Positions 46,201 to 57,763 of a DNA stretch of 64,000 nt are shown one piece after another. Position 1 is the stretch's first letter, and the number at the start of each line of letters is the position of its first letter. The stretch covers positions 2,108,001 through 2,172,000 of the forward strand of contig NC_089545.1 in NCBI RefSeq assembly GCF_040115645.1, in the 5' to 3' direction. Made by a program: the position numbers and the translations under genes. Source of the stretch: Euwallacea fornicatus (lineage: Eukaryota; Arthropoda; Insecta; Coleoptera; Curculionidae). The notes under the pieces are model-generated. The model ran no database searches, had not been told where the DNA came from, and saw only the letters and a program-made list of their open reading frames with translations.

Positions 46201-49146
46201 GAAGACTGGATTTCTTGACCGGATTTTTTTTATTCAATGTAAAATTTTATATGCGTTTTGTAGAGGTAGATTTCAATATATTCATATTACCAAATTCTGC
46301 AACATCGATGCCTGTGCCGTGTGCCTCTTTGCACACTTCCACTTTCTTTCTAAAAGAGTTCAATTTAGCCCAACCCGTACAACAATAAAGTCTTCAATTT
46401 CGATTGATCCCCATTTACGATTAATCCAATCGAATTGTCAATATTTGTTTCAGGTTGCCCTGGATAAAGTTCTGACTCCAGAGCTTGGAGGAGATTCATT
46501 ATGGCTTTCACTTGAAGATTTTCAGTATCTCGTTTTTGCTTCTTGAAGGTAACTGATGCAGTAATTTTCTGCTTTGTATTTTTTTTTGTTATCTTCTAGT
46601 TTTTCGGACACTAACCTTCATAGTTTTCCTTTCCTTTTATTTATCAGTCGCTGAGTCTTGCGTGTGCATTAGGAGCAGCTCGTATCGAGATTAAAAAGGA
46701 GAGATAATTTGTAGAAATAGCTGAAGGCACCTTCAAGGTTAACTCTGTTCGAGGCGACAAATGTGACTGTTCGACATCATCTTAAGATTTAACAGTATTC
46801 ATTCAGGATTTGTGGTTTTCTCTCTTTCGAGGAGCAGAGGATGGACATTCTTCTTCTATTTCTCTTCGCTTTTCTCAACAGGACGTTTCGACCAGGATCA
46901 ACATGGCTCATTTTTCTGCGTACAGACAAGACACGCGGAAAGATTCGGCTTATTTATATTTTCCATATTTCCAAAAATCAAAAATAATATTTTATCTTTA
47001 TTCCTGAACAATTCCCATGATTCGTTTATCCCAAACTGAACATTGAAATAATCGCTGGTTGCATTTTATGAAATTAAGCTTATCTCTGTGGAGCAATTTG
47101 CATAAATTATCACTGTCAATACAGATTTTATTAGCCCCATGCCTAATATGGGACGGAAAGGCAGCAATTTAATACTGAAAAATTAATATGAGGAATTATT
47201 TGGGTTGTATATTCTGGTGGGACGCGATTTCGGAGCTTGTTATCTATGTAAATCTTTTAATCGGCTTTAAATTTATGGACGTGCGAGAATGTGTCGCCGT
47301 AATATCTTATCCCCTATATTTTATAGCCGGTTTATGTTTGTTTTTTTAAAGTGACTAAATTGACCGTAACAATTTTTGATACAAAGTACCTGGGCTGGTT
47401 CTCCAACCAAAATAGGCGTAAAGGACCACTAAGCTAATCCTAACGCTCTCACACTAATCGAGAACGGCAGGTAACTGGAAGTCGCATTGTATCGGCGATA
47501 ATTGGCAAATGTGTAATACGTGTATTTGCCTTGTTGCCTGCGTGTTAGAATTTCACACAAACTATAATCTATTGAGGGTCTTGATTAGTTTGATGTCTGA
47601 CTACCTCAGCATACTAATTGACTAATAAGGCCCAAGGGGAACGATGAATCGCCCGAAAAACCGAAAAGCGAACACAAGTTATAACCGCCGATGAAACTGG
47701 CAAGGGGTGAGCAAAATAACATTATCATTCAACATACGAACTTTCATAATGATTTGGAACAATCACCGACGTCAACGCGTCGTTTCTACGGGAATGGAAA
47801 GAGATATGGAAAAATCGTCGAAAATCTCTGCATCGTTTACCATAAAAATCTAAAGCATTTTAATTCTAACTCAGTTTACCTATTACCCAATCTCTACAAT
47901 GGCAAATTAATAATTTAGCAGTGTAAGGGACGATTACACAAGCAGGTTTACCAAAACGGCTGTTCCAGAGTCCATCGCCAACTTCCAAGATGGGAAAGTG
48001 TTTCCTGATCCCCGTGTTGTGGTTAGTAAAAGAGCTTAATAAGGGTTTAGGGATTGAAGGAATACATTAGACGGCAGGGGCCACTTGTTTTGGACTTCCT
48101 GAATAATTAATCTCGAAAGGCGCCGAGATTTGTCTGGTGCTTGTCAGAGCCGCTGCACAGACTTGCCTCAAAGTAGCTTCGGCGCCCCATTAGAAATCGC
48201 CTTAGTTTCGTTATCCGCAATTTGCATAGGTCCAACTCGGTAAATATTTTTTAATTATAGCCGCTGGAAAAATTATAGTGAAACGACCCAGTGTTTTCTC
48301 CCTGAATGACTGTTTTCCGGCAGTTAAACACTACCGAGATAAAATTTTTCATTAAAATCTCAGTAGATTTAATTTACAACGTATAATACGTCATATTTCG
48401 AAATAGTATCTCATGAGTACATATAATATGATTTAATAGCGTATTAAACAAAAAGTCTAGTAAGAAGAGTATTACTGCACGCGAAGGAAATTTGCAAAGC
48501 GAGCTGGTGAAGTGAGGTTTGTTAAACGCCGCACGCACTCAATTTGCAATATTTTTATCAACGATCACATCAATTTTATGAAGTAATTAAATCACGGAAA
48601 TTAATGCGGTCGCGTTCAAAAATAAAATGGCGTGCGGTAAAGTGCCGTTGCCCCACTCCGCCGGACGGTACTCCTCTACTTACGCATGGCGTACTCACTG
48701 CTTACGCACACAAAAATTTCGTTGCGCCTTGTAGATACAAATAACGTTAAAACTCCTTTACGTATTCGCTCCGATAACTCGTTTGTGTGAGCGAAAAAAT
48801 TGAAGAAAAAAAGCTCCCTTGGTCAGTGCCCTTACCATCAGCCCGCCTGGAATTTAGCAAACTAACAGTAAATTTGCAACCGTGTCTCGTAACCGAACCC
48901 TTGACAAGTCCCGCACCATTTATTATATAAATTTCGCACAAAACGTCTCCCAAATTGACAAGTCGGAATATCAGCAACTCCGCGTCGTAAGGAATTAATT
49001 CCAGCTACATAAAGGGCCTAATTGAGCCCCAACCAGAAATCAGTCTTGCCGGATGCCCAAGAAAGGCCTCCCGCCGACATCTCGGGTTGTTTGGGCTCAG
49101 CTGCCAAATGACTTCGACTCGTACCGGTAGGGGGCGCCCGACCCGC
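43261..49146. other. Gene-free stretch
   Basis: No gene recognised. A TATA-like string ATATAAATAG near 45969-45978, with TTTAGTTA about 30 bp downstream, could be a core promoter, for example of a solo LTR, but no LTR boundaries or downstream gene are seen. Open frames at 45337-45606 and 46319-46546 carry no known motif. Confidence 0.45.
44552..44574. repeat. Perfect 23-bp palindrome
   Basis: AAACTTAATCG and CGATTAAGTTT form perfect 11-bp inverted arms around a single T. It could be a dimeric binding site or a small hairpin. Nothing in the surrounding sequence indicates a function. Confidence 0.8.
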
Positions 49147-49220
49147 CATTGTGAGTCCGAGATATTAATGAACTACACGGGGTGATAATGTTAACATCTT
49201 GTTTTGGGCTACATATATCA
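49147..49220. repeat. Direct repeat A, first copy
   Basis: This starts CATTGTGAG and contains ATTAATGAA, AATGTTAACATCTTGTTT and CATATATCA in the same order and nearly the same spacing as the second copy at 49491-49569. Most differences in the core are transitions. On the minus strand it can be read as DICSPKQDVNI; see the second copy. Confidence 0.7.
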
Positions 49221-49490
49221 AAAGAGAAAATTATTGCCGCCGGTAATTATTGTCAGAGGAGCTGCCACGAATGCTTTCGGTTAACCATAACTACTGATTA
49301 TTGCAGATTACGTTTTAGCATTCTTGTCGTAATAAGAAGCTATTTGCAGACTATTTACGACCTCTTGCAAATGCACTCCATATTTTACGCCGAAGAATAA
49401 AAATACCCTAATGTGTAATTTAAATTATGGCAGTTTAATCCTCGTGGCGAACGGTCGCAAATTTAAGAATCTGCAGGTGGTAATTTTTGG

Positions 49491-49569
49491 CATTGTGAGA
49501 GAGACTGGAGTTATTAATGAAGAACACGCAGCGCTAATGTTAACATCTTGTTTCGGGTCGCATATATCA
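49491..49569. repeat. Direct repeat A, second copy
   Basis: This copy lies about 345 bp after the first. On the minus strand it lies inside a 74-codon frame (49649-49425) and reads DICDPKQDVNI, then CSSLI. The first copy reads DICSPKQDVNI and CSSLI in the matching frame, and several differences are synonymous. That could mean a duplicated coding segment, but no splice sites bracket both copies, and a non-coding duplication explains the data equally well. Confidence 0.7.
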
Positions 49570-51824
49570 TGAGGAAAGAAAGATATATGGGAATATAAGA
49601 TGACGACTTTAGCATATGGCTCAACTTGGGTTTTGTGGGAATTACACATGGAGAAGGAAGCATTTTATTCGTAAACCAGATTTCAACAAGGGCCTCAGTA
49701 TGTGATTACGCCGGAGTACTATACTGTGCATTAATGAATGAATTGTAGCACACTCCGACATCAGACACTGAGCCAATTAGAGTGGTTTACGCTGACATGT
49801 CACGAAAAATGGCTGTAAAATACACAAGTGACATAATTCCTGCTTTATAAAAGGAAATATAATTTTAACGGATACTATGGCGGATCGCAATGTAACCGAT
49901 TGCGTGCATCAACGTTGACGTTTTGAAGCGGACTACGTGCATATTAACGGGTGCTTTAGGATTCGGTTGGTTGTTGAAAGTCAAGCATGTTTAGTGCATA
50001 TAGGTGCAATGCACGAGATCGCAATTGAGTCTGAACATTTGAAACCACTTTGTTTCCTACTATGCTACTATTAAGTTCACTACCTGGGGGTGATAAATGG
50101 AATGGAAGACGAACACGTATGAACTGTGACGAAAAGTTGCATTTTTATCAAAGGAAACTAAATTTTCCTTTTACTGAGCTGCGAGCAAATGCTGCTGCAC
50201 TAAGAAATAAATCATGAGAATTTGGACTGAGGAACCTCCCTGATGGATCTCCCGCCGTCTAGAGAATGCACTCTTCCATTGCGGCTTTGTATATGCCTCG
50301 ACAGCTTCAATTTCCTGCCATGCTATCTCCTTTGTCGAGAACGGTCATCAAAAATTTTCCCTAAATACGGCCCTGCTAAGATTTGTGTCAATTTCGAGGC
50401 CTCATTGCGAATTTCTTAATGCATCACACTAAGTAGTTTACCTAATATTTTCGTTTTTAATTACTTTTTTACCACTTTACATAAATCTATTTGATCGGAT
50501 GAGAGCCAAGTAATAAATAATTAATTCTTTCTTTTACAACCGTTCCCTTACTAGCGAGCGCTGTGGCATTTTACTTGAAAGGGATTCGGAAGAGGTCTTA
50601 AATAATTTCCCGTTTACTTTAACACGTAACTGTAATGCAAGTGTGCATTATGTGTTATGAAACACAGAATACATAATACAAGAGTTGCGCAGAAATATCC
50701 AGCACATTTCCTAGAAGATGAATAGCCATCCACTGGGAATATCTTTGGCCTTTTCCGAATATAACCGCCAGTCATATTTTTTTCTTTAATCTAATAATTT
50801 GATAAACGTAATATGAGATACGTTTACCGGTTGAAATTTCCCTATTCATAAATGGGTACCTTGCATCCTTTGCTGCAGGGATCATTGTGACTAATTATTA
50901 TATTTTCCAGGAGCCTGGAATTGGAAAGGGGCAAAATTTTCCCCTAGGCGAGCTTTTACAAGATGGAATTATTCCTCTAAATCCCCATTAGGAAATGATT
51001 AGCATATAAGAACTGACGTCGATCCCTGTATAATTTAGTCCGTTTACAGCGTTCTCTATGATTTTACAGCCAGACGGTAAACGAGTGTATTAAGAAAGAG
51101 CTACCGCTCTAAATAAATTATTAAGTTCTGACCTAATTCTCGACCATGTGCATTGTAAAGGTCGATTATGTCGATTTTACGACGCCTTGAAGAATGATAT
51201 GTTTAAAAAATTTTAAGGAACTCAAAAACGGTGGACATGGGGTTCCGTAAGCACAAAATGAAAAACTACATTTATCTACTACGTGGGTAATCCTGTATAC
51301 ATGTCTCTTACGACGAAAGAGGCCACAATTAAAAACAGTACATATTTGACGCGTTCTAGCAATTTCGTGAAAAATGTTTTCAATTTTTAACGAATTTATG
51401 CGGAACTTTTGGTCCTCAACCTATATAGTACAGAAGGGGCGGGACTATTATGATGACTTATATACATATGTTCATCCAAAAGGTGTATGAATGTATATCC
51501 CACAAAAACCTATTACTCATCAAACAACCTTTTGTACTTGTTCACATTACTTTTACCCACAACAGTACGACCGTCCTGACTTTGGGACGATCTGGATCCA
51601 ATCCTGCAGCATAGAAAGAAATGTTCCTATGTGTTTGTGGATTACGTCATAACTTTAGGGAATTAAAAAGATTGAATTGTTTACAATTTTTTACAAAAAT
51701 TGCAAACATTGTTTTACGTTTGTTGTAACGTTGTTTGTTGGTTGCAAAACGGTACGGACTGCTCGAAGATAAGCGAATTTATTTCACAAAAAAGGCAGTT
51801 TAAAAAATGAAATAAATAAAATTA
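49570..51824. other. Gene-free stretch
   Basis: No gene recognised. Possible solitary repeat termini with TCCTGTATA or CCCTGTATA occur near 51024 and 51292, both reading as right-hand ends. No matching left-hand ends are near enough to define elements. Confidence 0.45.
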
Positions 51825-52022
51825 GATGTGGGCCTTATTACTAATCTGGTTCGTCTTAGATTTGCCTGAAGAATTGGCTTAACTGCTATACAGTTTACTG
51901 AGGATGAATCGAGGATGGGATTGTTGAAAACGGATTGGCAAGTATGCGAGTCCGTAGGGGAAGAAAAGAGGCGGAACCAATTAAAAAGCAAGGCTGGAGT
52001 GAAGAAAATTTGGCCGAAAAAT
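51825..52022 (+). pseudogene. Tc1-like transposase scrap with first DDE aspartate
   Basis: The frame reads LVRLRFA and a stop, then 50 open codons (51870-52019) with TAIQFTEDESRMGLLKTDWQ and a GEEKRRN tail. In Tc1/IS630-type transposases the block is R..RL.FA....W....W..V.F(T)DESRF.L...D.R..V.R..GE, where the D of DES is the first catalytic residue. Here it is spelled FTEDES, with one extra acidic residue. The DNA-binding half and the rest of the nuclease are absent. No termini are recognised. Confidence 0.7.
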
Positions 52023-52059
52023 TAATACAAGTTAATTAAATTTACGGCCATTCGTCACA

Positions 52060-52140
52060 CTTCAAATTTGCGTCCGGTCGACAGCCCCGTTAACAGGTGG
52101 TGGTCGTGTCCACATGTATCCCCGGACGTTCAACCTAAGC
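52060..52140. repeat. Direct repeat B, first copy
   Basis: Diverged match to 52738-52822. Shared landmarks in order are ACTT(G/C)AA, CG(C/T)C, GCCC(C/T)GTTAAC, (C/T)CGTGTCC, and CTAAGC at the end. Identity is perhaps two-thirds by eye. Both copies are GC-richer than their surroundings. Confidence 0.5.
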
Positions 52141-52737
52141 ACTCAAAAATATGATAGATCAGTTCAGACACAAACTTCGATTTCCATGTACGTGTTCTCA
52201 CCTTTCCATGACCTTAGTTTGTAATTCTAAGTTTCCCTCCGAGTTCCGAGGTCGTTGGTATTGTACCTAACCAACATGCCCAACATGCGAATTTGAGGGC
52301 CCCACTGGAGACATAAAAATACTCGGGGCAATAAACAAAAATGAAAAAATTGCACTTTTTACTTCATTTAATGCCGATTTTGGATTTCAAAAAAAATTCC
52401 AGGGGGAGGGGGCAATTCGAAGCCGCACTGGATACATTGTCACGTCAAGGTTCTGGTTTAGGAAATACTGATGAAAACAAAGAAAATAAAGTTCTGAAGT
52501 TGCAAAATGGTTCGTTTCTGTTCAGATGCTTTCATGATTTTCAGATTCTTTTACCGGCGCCGATCGGAAAAAGGTCTGTCTATAGACTTCAAAAAGAATT
52601 TTAAGGAGGCGACTGCCCGAGAATTTCAGGGAACGGAGTGAATAACTGTTATCAACCATCGTGCTAATTATAAATCATCCTGTTTTGCTTATTTTAAGGG
52701 ACTTCGCCAACACCTCCGGGTTGTCGGGCATCCCCCG

Positions 52738-52822
52738 ACTTGAAGAAATTCGCCGTCAATCGCGGCCCTGTTAACCAGGACTGGGCGTGTCCCTACGTAC
52801 TACTTAAACGTTTAAGTCTAAG
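52738..52822. repeat. Direct repeat B, second copy
   Basis: Lies about 680 bp after the first copy, in the same orientation. It contains GCCCTGTTAACCAGG, GGCGTGTCCCTACGTA and GTCTAAGC. No coding sequence is recognised in either copy. It could be an old local duplication or two insertions of one unknown repeat. Confidence 0.5.
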
Positions 52823-55161
52823 CTCGGAACGAGGTCCGGGTTTTTTGGGCGCTTAAACTTTGTTTTCAGGCACAGCACGACATGGCAAACTATAACAATT
52901 TTGGGAATAAATGGCCGCTACACTAATTTGGAATTAATTCCCATCGACAGGACAATCTCCATAAATTACGTTAGACATTTAAAACTATGAAAGGTTATAC
53001 AGGGAAGGTCCGAGTCTTTTTGCTATCCCGCAGTTAGCGGCTTATGAATATATGAGAGAAAAACTGCGGTGATTTACGGTACCGCCTCGTTCCATAAATA
53101 AAAAGTACCCACGTCGGCAAGCCATGTACGTATGAGCACTTTATAATCGTTCAAGGCAGGTTGGAAATTAAGGTGGTGCTATATGGTACAAATATAAATT
53201 ATTCACAATTTCGACTAATATTATTTAAGCATAGGGCTGTGACCCAGTTCTTAACCGAGAGGAAATCTTCCATCTGTGCTTTAATGACGACATAATATAG
53301 AAACAATGACGACGGTTGCAAGTTGCAACTGTTATAGCGGTACATTTTACGAAAACTTTTAACTTTTATCGTTGAGATTATTATTTCTTTAATGGCCCAT
53401 GCTGCTCATAGGTGGTCCAATTGTTTCCATGTTAAAAACTTTTATTTATTGCAACAATATTTTTAAATGGTCCCCATCTTTTGTTTCCGTCTTGGTAATG
53501 AGGCAGCTTACATCGTGCATTTGAAACTAATTGACGTTGCTCGTTCGCTATCGGATTAGTTTATAATATTTTAAATTTCCTCGGGTGTTCCGTAGCGTTT
53601 ATGTGCATCCACCGAAAGGGAAAAACCATCCATCATGCTCGTGCTGCATAATAACCAGTTGCCAATTTTAAAAGCGAAATTCTGACATTTATTTTCGGAC
53701 CTTTGGCTCTTTTTTGCATTGCCAGTGATTTGTCAAGGGTTGTCCTACTTGCGTATGTATGGAGCGGCATTCGGGCAATTTTTTATTTCTGATTGCTTTG
53801 TTATTTGCTCCCCTAAACGCCCCATGAAACAAATTACGTTTGGCGCTAATTTTTTTTTTTTGCAGGAACATCAATCATAAATTTGAGTACAAAACGAAGA
53901 TCAAACACGTGTCGGATGGCGGCGCCAAATAATTAAATTAAATTCTCAGCTCCTTTTTCCAAAGACAATACTCAACCCTAAGCCAGACACCAAGCAATTC
54001 CTGGCACGCAATTATCCATCCAGCCACTTTGATCCAGCAAATCAAATTCCTGCTGATGCCGCCGAAGGGGGGTCATTGTAACGCAAACACATTGCGGAGG
54101 ACTGATGGGGACCAGTGTTATCGCATTAGCTTTTTTGTCACTCTTTTTCTGAAATTGGACCCTGTATAAATATTCGCCGAGGGTAAACTGACCGGGGCTC
54201 TTGTTAAATGAGCGGCTTGTTTGAGTTTGGTAGTTCGACGTCCAATTAGGTTTACTTGTTTAGAAGGAAGACGTTCAGGGGGCAAGCTTACGGGGGGTAT
54301 TGATTCCTTCTCGTGGAGGATTGTGTCACTGCACGGTGAAAATACCGAATGATTCGGTATGTAGTGCTAGTTTTAATTTCAGCACTAATTAGCATCCAGG
54401 CCCATTTAAGTGCATATTTGACACTATTATTTGTGGAGTAAGTAGTGTCGGAGCATCGTATTCAGAGCTTAGGAATCGAAGCTAGCGTTTGGTACATCTG
54501 CACCATGTACGGACACCCTCTGTTGTGGATTTTTTGGTGTCCGTCTTTACGCTATAAATACAACTTCTAGTAAATCGACTGCTAGAATTCGATTTTCCTG
54601 CAAGAACCAACTGAAAGGTGACCAATTTGCTTATAACGAATCTGGCTGTTTATTCAACGTCGAAGAATGATAAATCGTCCGTTATTGAAACTTGTAATTT
54701 CGGGTCCGATTTACGACCCTGTTGCGAGAGTTTGGTCGGATCCCCCCTTGGTAAGTTTACTAATTTGCCAAGAAATGACCACATCGATTAAATGTAGAGA
54801 TAAATTTAAAAATGCCTCTTCACAATCTAATTTGACAGGCTTCTCGGGAGTTGATGATAAAGAAGCAGTTATTTACATTAAGGAGGGCTGATGGCTGTGG
54901 AAGTCTAAACTTCCCCAGTTAAATAAGTTTATCTGAACGAAAAAAGGATAATCATGAAAATACTTAACTTGATTTACTTGCTTCAGTTGCCACTTTTAGC
55001 AAAGAGGTAATTGGATCATGGTACAGGAGGTGGTTGTTTGGAGTTGTAGGGGTAGACTCCTAAATAATCCCACTACGTATTTTCGGGAGCTTTTGGCCAC
55101 AGCCCTTTCGATAAGTTGTGTGTAAAACATAATCTAGCGTCACTGTTAATGCTATGTAATG
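52823..55161. other. Gene-free stretch
   Basis: No gene recognised. TACAGGGAAGGTCC at 52998 looks like a left transposon end, and CCCTGTATAAAT at 54160 like a right end. Their inner sequences do not match well, so I do not join them into an element. A 74-codon frame at 54667-54891 has no known motif. Confidence 0.45.
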
Positions 55162-55163
55162 TA

Positions 55164-56050
55164 CGAGGATAGTGCCATATAGATGGCGATTTTTTCACTA
55201 AAGATTACAAAGATTTAACCTCAGAAAGCTTCCGTTTCAAGTTTGTGGGTGCTACATTGATTTGTGTAGAGATTTTGTGAACATGGAAAAAATCGATCAT
55301 CAATACGTGATTCAATACTTTCATTTGAAAGGTCTAAGTCCATCCGACATCTAAGCGCAGTTACATTCTACTCTAGGGGAATCTGGTCCTTCGTTAACAA
55401 CTGTGAAATATTGGGCGGTAGAGTTTAACCGCAACCGTACAAGCTGCCAGGGCAAACTCCGTAGTGGTGACACTCCAGATCTGACCATTCCAGAAATTAT
55501 GGTGAAAATTCCCAAAACTGCACTGGAATATACTTTTTTTGGGACGCACGTGGGACAATTTTCATTAACTACCTTTCTAAAGGAAAAACAACAAATGAAG
55601 AATATTACATAAATTTATTGCAGCGTTTGGGTTGAGAAATTAGGAAAAAACCATCGCATTTAGCGAAAAAGAAAGTTCTTGTTTCATCCACACAACGCAC
55701 CAATCCACACTCCCATCATCGCGATGGCCAAAATCAATCAACTTCGTCTCGAACTTTTTCCTCACCCACTCTATTTGCCAGATTTGACCCCCTCAGATTT
55801 TTTTCTATTTCGAAGTTGGAAAAACTTTTTCGGTCGAAAGAGATTTGCCAATAATGAAAAAGTGGAGTCCGAGGCTGATGCCTATTTGGAAACATTCGCA
55901 GCTTCTTACTATCAACAGGGCATAGAAGCTATAGAAAATCGCCGGGCAAAGCGTGCCAATCTCAAAGGAGACCATGTTCAGAAATAATGTAATATTGTCC
56001 AGTTTCTTTTTCTTTATGTGTTAGATCGGGCACTGGTGGGGCTATCCTCG
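55164..56050 (+). mobile_element. mariner element, copy 2 (internally deleted)
   Basis: An 887-bp mariner of the same family as copy 1. It starts CGAGGATAG and ends CTATCCTCG, with the target TA still present on both sides (55162-55163 and 56051-56052). The right terminal repeat at about 56016-56050 is complete, while the left one has lost about 19 bp just inside the end, joining GTGCC to ATATAGATGGCGA. With about 390 bp missing from the coding part, the element is shorter than a complete 1.3-kb mariner. Confidence 0.92.
55283..55987 (+). pseudogene. mariner transposase with internal deletion
   Basis: The start codon at 55283 is followed by KIDHQYVIQYFHLKGLSPSD and a stop, then STLGESGPSLTTVKYWAVEF, CQGKLRSGD and PEIMVKIPKTALEY, the N-terminal DNA-binding half. 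At about 55530 the reading jumps to FFWDARGTIFINYL, so the segment with the first catalytic aspartate (MDETW in mariners) is gone. After further stops and shifts the C-terminal part is open (55679-55987). It starts HPHNAP where active copies have HQDNAP, so the second aspartate is replaced by histidine. TPSDFFLF retains the third aspartate, and the frame ends KGDHVQK. The protein could not be an active transposase. Confidence 0.9.
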
Positions 56051-56979
56051 TACATCAACTCCTCGCGAGAAACTGAAATCGTTGAGCTACGACGTGAAGT
56101 GAACTTTAATGGAGTAATGGTGATATTAATGGATGTGGGTGGACCTAAGGGATGTCAGCAAGAAGGAGACCTTACGAAGACCACCAGTTGCGCAAACCAA
56201 GGCAATCCGAAACCGCATGTGTTAAATTTTTGTGCAGCCTCCCGCGAAACAATGATACCGTGACTGCCATAAATCGGGCATATATGGCCTCCTGAAAATA
56301 TCCTGCTTACCGAAGCTGCACGTGACGATAATTAAGTCCGAAAAGGCCTTTATGGATATCACGACTTCCATGATTTACCTCTCTTTGATAAACTTGGGGC
56401 ATAAACAATCTGGCCTTCGGGTAATTACCGCCAGTTTGATCACGTACAAGGCTGTTTACGCAGGACATCTCTTTAATTATTGGATCGGCCTCGTGAGTTT
56501 ACACTTTTCTCTTCCTGCTATTCGCAGCATTTATTCTAGACTTTGCCGAGTTCAGTAACATGAGGGTTATTAATGCAATATTGCCATCCCTGGAAGCTAT
56601 TCCCTTTAATATTAACCAGGCGCCGCCATAATGCCCGATTAACTAGAAATTCGCCGAAAGCTGTTTGGTATGTTCGAAAGCTGAGTTAACACCGAGACAC
56701 ATAAATTTGGTACGCTGTGTAATACTCCCTAATTCCTGCAACAATTCCCAAATTAATGACCCTTATATATTATTAAAGTTCCGTTGCAAGTCGGTGCAGT
56801 GCTCATAATACGAGTATTCGACCACTTTTATTTTATTGCTATGTAAATATGGAAGATAAGTTCGGTTTTATTGGGCCAATTTGGTATGGTGCCATAGGGA
56901 TTTGAAACTTTTGGCTAATCGCCAGGACAGATACGGCTTTAAACCCACCTTAGGAGGGTTAAAGAAATACTGCCAAATA
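56051..56979. other. Gene-free stretch between two transposons
   Basis: Open frames at 56018-56263 and 56322-56558 (78-81 codons) show no family motif. The first overlaps the end of mariner copy 2, so it is not a normal gene. Confidence 0.45.
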
Positions 56980-57763
56980 CAGGGTGTCTCAGAAATGAGC
57001 GCCACAATTTGAGCAAGTGACAGAACGCATCAAAGGCGACAACTTTTGTCAAATGAGGTCTTCTTAACTCGCCAATTTTACTTCCAGTATTTTTGCCTAT
57101 TGAATCCACCCCATAGGGCCGCGTGTGGATGTAAAAAAATTGAGGTGGGGACTATTTTGTGGGGTGAGACTTTTTTGTAAGGTTTTTGCCTAATCGTGAA
57201 TCAAGCTAGAGGTACTGGGTGGTTTGGATTGTATGCGATTGATAGGTGTCGCTTCTTTTGGTGTGATAGTGTTGGAAAGTGGTGTGAAATTTTGGTGGGA
57301 AGTGCCGCGTTTTGCAAATAACGAGTGCACCGATATGATGTTGGTTTATGGGGAAGCCCGTGGAAGCTCCAATCGGGCTCAGAAGAATCGATACACATAT
57401 CATACATTGTTGGTAATTAAAAAATTAAATTTATTTTAACAGTAAATAAGGTAACACCCCCAATAACCAGGGCATTCCTTCCACTTAACTGTACGCGTTT
57501 GTTGATTATACGAAAAAAAAAGATACGCAAATCAAGAAGTGGGCAAAAAAGTCTGCGGGTACCTACGCGGAGGATCCGAAATGGGACAAATTTAGGTGCC
57601 GTAGGAGAGAGGCGGAATTGCGATAAATCTTTTACTATATTGATATGGAGAACTATACCTTTGGCATATGAAATCTATTTGAAGCAGATGTTGTTTTTTA
57701 CGAGATCTATGATGTCGTAGCGGCTACAATTTAAGTTATGCCACTTATTTCTGGGACATCCTC
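56980..57763 (+). mobile_element. DUF4817 transposon, deletion derivative
   Basis: The left end CAGGGTGTCTCAGAAATGAG (56980-57005 with its continuation) is mirrored by the right end, which on the minus strand reads GAGGATGTCCCAGAAATAAG (57763-57738). About 19 of 26 positions agree. TA lies directly outside both ends (56978-56979 and 57764-57765), as expected for a Tc1-mariner type insertion. The element is only 784 bp long and keeps just the start of its transposase gene, so it is a non-autonomous leftover. Confidence 0.85.
57311..57400 (+). pseudogene. DUF4817 helix-turn-helix remnant
   Basis: Within the preceding element the plus strand reads FANNECTDMMLVYGEARGSS, then RAQKNRYTYH. Insect DUF4817 domains open with a pattern like (E)Y.DM.L.YGEARGN...A...Y and continue into RFPNRRHP, which is missing here. 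The frame runs to a stop at about 57439. The nuclease half is deleted. Confidence 0.75.

Noticed and set aside
52998..54166. A 1.17-kb transposon bounded by TACAGGG and CCCTGTA
   Set aside because: The sequences inside the two ends do not match beyond about seven bases and no transposase motif lies between.
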